A stretch of 64,000 bases of DNA, taken from positions 148,172 through 212,171 of the forward strand of contig JAHJME010000031.1 in assembly GCA_018821435.1 (NCBI GenBank), given 5' to 3'. The notes under the pieces are model-generated. The model was not told the origin of the DNA. It ran no database searches and was given only the letters and a program-made list of their open reading frames with translations. Source of the DNA: Alphaproteobacteria bacterium (GTDB taxonomy: Bacteria; Pseudomonadota; Alphaproteobacteria; Caulobacterales; Caulobacteraceae). How positions within the stretch are numbered: the stretch's first letter is position 1; every line of letters starts with the position of its first letter. A program made the translations under genes and the position numbers. This document shows positions 60,242 through 64,000 of the stretch, piece by piece.

Positions 60242-61579
60242 CTAAGGCTGGGTCGGGGTCTCGCTCGGTTGCGCCTGGGCGAGCGCGGCGGCCGCCGCCT
60301 CGTCCCGACGCCGTTGCTCCTCGGCCAGCCGCACGTTCAGCCGGGCTTTCAGCCTGGCGATCGCATTGTCGGCCATCCGCAATTCGTCGCCGGCCATCGG
60401 CGCCGGCGGGCCGGACGGCCCCTCGACCATCGTGTTGCGCGCCTTGCCGATGAACTCCGCCACCCGGGGCAGGATCTCGCCGAACCCGGCCTGGTCGTAC
60501 TTGCCCATCCGGAACGTGATGCCGCTGCCCTCCTGGGCCAGCGCCAGCGGATCGATGCTGGGCGTCATCGGCACGGTCACGATCCGCAGATAGCCAGCCA
60601 GGCCGAAGGCCGTGATTCGGGCCGCGACCTCATTGGCCACCGTCTCGACCCGCGCGCGTTCGCGCTGCGCGGTGACGTCGGCCAGGTTCATGGTCTGGTT
60701 CGACGCCCGGCGCTCGGCGGCGCGGCGATCCTCGACCTGCCGCAGGGTCGAGCTCCACAGCTCCAGGTCGCCGACCCCGCCGCGGATCAGCGAGATGTCC
60801 TGGCTCGTGGCGGTCTCGGTCTGCACGGCGCCCAGCTGCTGGCTGATCTTCTCCCGCTCGCGCAGGTAGGCGCTCTCGTCGTCGAAATCCTCCTGGCGGA
60901 TCATGCGGCGCTGGAACGCCACCGCCGTCCGCCACAGCCCCATGCCGTCGAAGATCTGGCTGCGGATCGTGTCGATGTCCTGGTTGGCCTTGGCCAGCTT
61001 GGTGCGGACGTCCTTCAACTCGGCGTCCAGCTTGTCGATCACCGCCTGCAGCTCGCGCTCCTTGCCGGCGATCTGTTCCGGCGTCGGCTTGATGATCGAC
61101 TGGCCCTGGTGCGGGAACTGCTCGCCCTTCGACAGGATGTCCGACTTGGTGCGGTTGCAGCCCGAGCAGAACAGGCCCTGCCGATACTCGTCCAGCTGGG
61201 CGGCCTTGTTGGCGATCGCCGCCGCCAGCTTGGCCGCCAGATCCTTCTCCTTGACTTGCATCAGGCCGATCTGGTCGGCCGCCGAGCCATAGGCGCGGAT
61301 CAGCGAGATCAGGGCGTCCGTCACGCCGCCGGCCATGCTACGCGCATAGCCCGGCGAGATCCGGTCCGCCGGGCGCGCCCGGGGCGGCAGCGTCGTCGAG
61401 GACGAGACCCGGCTGCTGCGCAGGGTGGTGGGATCCAGCAGGTCCTGGGCCCGGGCGAGGGTGGGGACGAAGGGCGCGGCGGCCAGGGCGGTCAGCATCC
61501 GTCGCCGGGACGTCGTGCCCGACGGCGCGACCTCCGGCCGTCCGCAACAGCGGCAGCCGCCACTCAGATGCAAAGCCAT
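60242..61579 (-). CDS. Tat-exported coiled-coil protein of unknown function
   Basis: A 445-residue protein with a cysteine-rich tip (GGCRCCGRP) before a twin-arginine-like signal (SRRRMLTALAAAPFVPTLARA). The mature part has long coiled-coil helices (GKERELQAVIDKLDAELKDV region) and a CSGC motif near residue 140. ATG 61579 follows GGGGGGAACA. It is the first gene of a two-gene unit with the TPR-like protein and is divergent from another coiled-coil protein. No known family was recognised. Confidence 0.7.
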   Translation of the reverse strand: MALHLSGGCRCCGRPEVAPSGTTSRRRMLTALAAAPFVPTLARAQDLLDPTTLRSSRVSSSTTLPPRARPADRISPGYARSMAGGVTDALISLIRAYGSAADQIGLMQVKEKDLAAKLAAAIANKAAQLDEYRQGLFCSGCNRTKSDILSKGEQFPHQGQSIIKPTPEQIAGKERELQAVIDKLDAELKDVRTKLAKANQDIDTIRSQIFDGMGLWRTAVAFQRRMIRQEDFDDESAYLREREKISQQLGAVQTETATSQDISLIRGGVGDLELWSSTLRQVEDRRAAERRASNQTMNLADVTAQRERARVETVANEVAARITAFGLAGYLRIVTVPMTPSIDPLALAQEGSGITFRMGKYDQAGFGEILPRVAEFIGKARNTMVEGPSGPPAPMAGDELRMADNAIARLKARLNVRLAEEQRRRDEAAAAALAQAQPSETPTQP

Positions 61580-61713
61580 GCTGTTCCCCCCAAGGCCAAG
61601 GTGCCAGTCCGGGGCGAACGCCGCAATCCGAACCTCCCCACGCGCGAGTGCCCGCTTGCCTTGGCGCGGCGCCCGCATCAGGCTTCGCCGGAGTTCGGGT
61701 GCTGGGGGATGGT

Positions 61714-62595
61714 ATGGGCATACGCGCTGCGGGCGGGCTGATGCTCGTCGTGATCGGGCTGGCCACGGCGGGCGCCCCGTCGGCGGCCGGCGCGGAGCCG
61801 GCGACCTACTATCCGGCGTTCTGCCAGGGCATCGCTATCCAGGGCGCCCAGAACCGCATGTTCGTCTCGACGCCGTTTTCCTATCCGCTCAAGGCCGCGC
61901 CCGAGACCGGGCCGATGCGCGACGCGGCGCTGGGGACCGCCTTCGCCGCCGAGGTCAAGGCCCGCGCCGGCCAGACGCTGCTCGATTACAGCTGCTACGC
62001 CCGCGCCGACGCGGCCGCCCTCGACGCGTTCGTCGAGACCACCCTGCAATCCAACAAGGCCAGCTGGGCCATCGAGCGGCTGGAATGGCGTCCGGCCACG
62101 GCCAGGTCGACCGATGCGGCGCCGGGCGCGCCGCCCGCTGTCCCCGCGCCGGCCGCGGCGTCCGTCGCCCCGGCCAGGGTCGCTGCGCCGGCCTCGACGC
62201 TCGCGGCGGATCAGGCCGCCGAGCGCAAGGCCAGGCAGGCCGCGGAGCTCGCCGCGCAAGCTGAGAAGGCGGCCGAGGACGCGCGGGTGAAAGTCGCCAA
62301 GGCCGCCGAGGCCGACACCGCGCTGCGCAGCCTGAATGGCGCCCAGGTCCAGGCGGCCAGCGCCGCGCTCCAGAAGCAGGAGGCGGACCAGCGCACCTAT
62401 CAGGAGCAGCAAAAGGCCTACTTGGCGAACCAGCAGGCCTATCAGGAACAGCAGCGCGCCTACCGCGCCGCCAAGGCCGACCACGAGGCCGCCACCAAGG
62501 CCGCCGACGACGCCCGCAAAAAGTGGCAGGCCGACGTCGCCGCCTGCGCCGGCGGCGACCGAACCCGCTGCGCGCAGGAGGCGGTCAGCCGCTGA
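61714..62595 (+). CDS. Exported Ala/Gln-rich coiled-coil protein
   Basis: A 293-residue secreted protein with signal peptide (LMLVVIGLATAGAPSAAGA), an N-terminal globular part with C19-like exported cysteines (FCQGIAIQ and YSCYARAD), an Ala/Pro-rich linker and a long helical region rich in Gln/Tyr/Lys with repeats (YQEQQKAYLANQQAY). It ends CAGGDRTRCAQ. ATG 61714 follows GGGGGAT. No family recognised; it is divergent from the Tat coiled-coil gene and may act with that pair. Confidence 0.68.
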   Translation: MGIRAAGGLMLVVIGLATAGAPSAAGAEPATYYPAFCQGIAIQGAQNRMFVSTPFSYPLKAAPETGPMRDAALGTAFAAEVKARAGQTLLDYSCYARADAAALDAFVETTLQSNKASWAIERLEWRPATARSTDAAPGAPPAVPAPAAASVAPARVAAPASTLAADQAAERKARQAAELAAQAEKAAEDARVKVAKAAEADTALRSLNGAQVQAASAALQKQEADQRTYQEQQKAYLANQQAYQEQQRAYRAAKADHEAATKAADDARKKWQADVAACAGGDRTRCAQEAVSR

Positions 62596-62789
62596 CGTGG
62601 GGCGGAGCTCAGGTATTCACCGAAATCTCCGTGTATCCGCAGGCATAGATCGTGAATTGCATCGCCGGAATAAGTTCCCGTGTGACGAGAGTCCGCTGGT
62701 GTATCGCGTTCGCCCAACATAGGTTTGGTTAAAGAACCTGACGGGTTCGGCAGAGGCCGACGGCTGAGGCCCAGGCCAACGGGGGAACT

Positions 62790-63404
62790 ATGACGTTCAA
62801 TTTCTCGAAGTTTGCCGCGGCTGCGGCAGTGTCGCTGGCGACACTGGCCGGCGGCGTGGCACAGGCCGAGATCGTCAACATCAGCGCCACTAGCGGCGCG
62901 ACGATCTTCAATTTCACGGCCGGAACGTTTCTGGTCGAGTGGATCGGAACGGCGGACGGCGGCGCCTACGATGGTTGGAACGGCTCGTGCCCGACCGGTA
63001 GTTGCAATAGCGGGTGGCGCGAGAACTTCACCGTGATCACCGATCCCGGCCCGAATCCGGATTTGGATACTTTCGGACTGCCGACAGCCTATAGCTCCGC
63101 CCTGGCGGCCCTGGCCGCCTACAAGGCGGCGCCTTCGATCAACCTCACCACCCTGAGCTGGAACGGCTCTGGCTACACGCCCGTTAGCTTCGAGGTTATA
63201 AACCAGCCCTTCATCGTCTACATCGACGCGCCGGAGACCATTGGATTCTTCGTGGGCGACGGCAGCCCGAACGACAACTTCGGCGGCGTCTCGTTGCGGA
63301 TCTCCGCGGCGCCCGAGCCTGGAACCTGGGCCTTGATGCTGCTGGGCTTCGGCGCGGCCGGCGCCACGCTCCGCGCGCGTCGCCGGGTCGCCGCCACGGC
63401 CTGA
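62790..63404 (+). CDS. PEPxxWA-CTERM sorting-domain protein
   Basis: A 204-residue exported protein with signal peptide (FSKFAAAAAVSLATLAGGVAQA) and a C-terminal sorting signal: APEPGTWALMLLGFGAAG followed by an Arg-rich tail (RARRR). It is probably processed by an exosortase-type system and anchored in the envelope or matrix. The middle is beta-rich with two cysteines (CPTGSC). ATG 62790. The upstream 194 bases hold no clear gene. Confidence 0.88.
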   Translation: MTFNFSKFAAAAAVSLATLAGGVAQAEIVNISATSGATIFNFTAGTFLVEWIGTADGGAYDGWNGSCPTGSCNSGWRENFTVITDPGPNPDLDTFGLPTAYSSALAALAAYKAAPSINLTTLSWNGSGYTPVSFEVINQPFIVYIDAPETIGFFVGDGSPNDNFGGVSLRISAAPEPGTWALMLLGFGAAGATLRARRRVAATA

Positions 63405-63502
63405 TCGTCCGCCGCGACGGATCGCGGCCGTCCCGAATCCTCCGCTCCTGATCCCTGGGACACCCCAGGGACCACGGGCAGGAGGAGACGGGTCGAACAA
63501 CT

Positions 63503-63539
63503 TTGACATCCGCCGTGGTGGCGTGTTCTTCTTTCGTTC
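63503..63539 (+). promoter_or_regulatory. SOS promoter with LexA box
   Basis: TTGACA at 63503-63508 is a -35 box. GTTC-TTCTTTC-GTTC (63525-63539) exactly matches the alphaproteobacterial LexA site GTTC-N7-GTTC and overlaps the expected -10. The ATG of the next gene begins one base after it, where transcription should start. Confidence 0.75.
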
Positions 63540-64000
63540 ATGTCCGCCGCGGAACCCCACATCGAGCGCCACGCGACGATCCTGGCCGAACTGGCCGAGA
63601 TCGGGATGGTCATCGCGCGGCCTCCGCGAGGACGTCGAGACGGCGGAGACCACGCCCGAGGTGAAGGCCCGTGCCGTCGCCGCCTTCCCGCGTATCGCCC
63701 GCGCCGTGCGCCAGACCCTCGCGCTCGAAACCCGCTTCCGCCGCGACGCCGCCCGCGAGGCGGTCGAGACCGAGGACCGCGTCAACCGCGAGCTCGTCAG
63801 CCACATCCGCCGCCGAAAGGCCCAGGTGCGCACGTGGATGCAGCGCGCCATCTGCGAAGAGACCCCCGACGACATGGAGAGCGCCGAGATGCGGCTCTAC
63901 GATCTCTACGAACGCCTGGACGACCAGGTCCTGGACGAAGACTTCGCCCTGGCCCCGTTCCAGGAGGTCATCGCCCACCTCCACCGCGAACTGGGCCTCA
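63540..64000 (+). pseudogene. Frameshifted SOS-regulated gene of unknown function, 3' end cut
   Basis: The first 26 codons (MSAAEPHIERHATILAELAE...) read in one frame; from about 63616 a second frame encodes a continuous helical protein (RGLREDVETAETTPE, IARAVRQTLALETRF, RLYDLYERLDDQVLDED) to the window edge. Joining both needs a two-base insertion in the CGCGCGG tract at 63614-63620. The N-terminal and following parts look like one protein of a type common in alphaproteobacteria, not recognised by function. Either a sequencing error or a recent frameshift. The start codon abuts a LexA box and has no ribosome-binding site. Confidence 0.7.

Overview
The window is high-GC, densely packed DNA from an alphaproteobacterium, most likely a Caulobacteraceae relative (Caulobacter/Phenylobacterium type). 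This is inferred from a CarD-family regulator, a seven-iron FdxA, CobT, HWE histidine kinase, PEPxxWA-type C-terminal sorting signal, an alphaproteobacterial LexA box (GTTC-N7-GTTC), a cluster of GANTC (CcrM) sites and frequent 4-base ATGA gene overlaps. The genus is a guess.

Bases 1-31,500 form an accessory catabolic region for aromatic and cyclic compounds. From left to right: an acyl-CoA ligase (cut by the window edge), several alpha/beta hydrolases, a class II aldolase-like enzyme with a divergent Crp/Fnr regulator, a MarR regulator, a Rieske oxygenase divergent from an operon (Gfo/Idh/MocA dehydrogenase, 4,5-dihydroxyphthalate decarboxylase-like protein, MarR regulator, glutathione transferase), a TauE/SafE permease, a DUF3237 protein divergent from a CocE-type hydrolase, an operon of TonB receptor + ferredoxin + ferredoxin reductase + cytochrome P450, a double-headed TetR regulator, an MFS transporter divergent from a Baeyer-Villiger monooxygenase and a class C beta-lactamase-fold esterase, and finally a seven-gene operon for the protocatechuate 4,5-cleavage pathway (ligK-ligU-dehydrogenase-ligJ-ligI-ligA-ligB). 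The three Rieske-locus enzymes resemble phthalate oxygenase, dihydrodiol dehydrogenase and decarboxylase, so phthalate-like acids could be turned into protocatechuate and then fed to the lig operon. A similar palindromic site (NTNAG-N4-CNAAG) lies in four promoter regions of this block (about 1,538, 8,096, 12,998 and 31,500). It suggests one shared regulator, probably one of the two MarR proteins.

At 31,550-31,626 is tRNA-Arg(CCT), and to its right the content becomes more housekeeping-like: FkbM methyltransferase, CarD, FdxA, S4-domain protein, SUV3-like RNA helicase, DUF885 protein, TauE/SafE permease, cytidine deaminase, DUF481 outer-membrane protein, HWE kinase, a TetR-controlled HlyD/ABC-2 efflux operon with an almost perfect operator, an M23 peptidase, a cobalamin riboswitch controlling a membrane protein and a BtuF-like protein, ribosomal protein L28, a phytase-like lipoprotein, CobT, a DUF1328 peptide, a DUF3089 hydrolase, a membrane PQQ dehydrogenase with a low-complexity insert, and OsmC.

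The right end (57.4-64 kb) carries mostly exported proteins of unknown role: an RTX protein, a TPR protein next to a Tat-exported coiled-coil protein, a divergent coiled-coil protein, a PEP-CTERM protein, and last an apparently SOS-controlled, probably leaderless gene that looks frameshifted. Several intergenic palindromic repeats (38.8, 48.9 and 53.0 kb) resemble dispersed REP-like elements. No insertion sequence, integrase, prophage or CRISPR array was seen.
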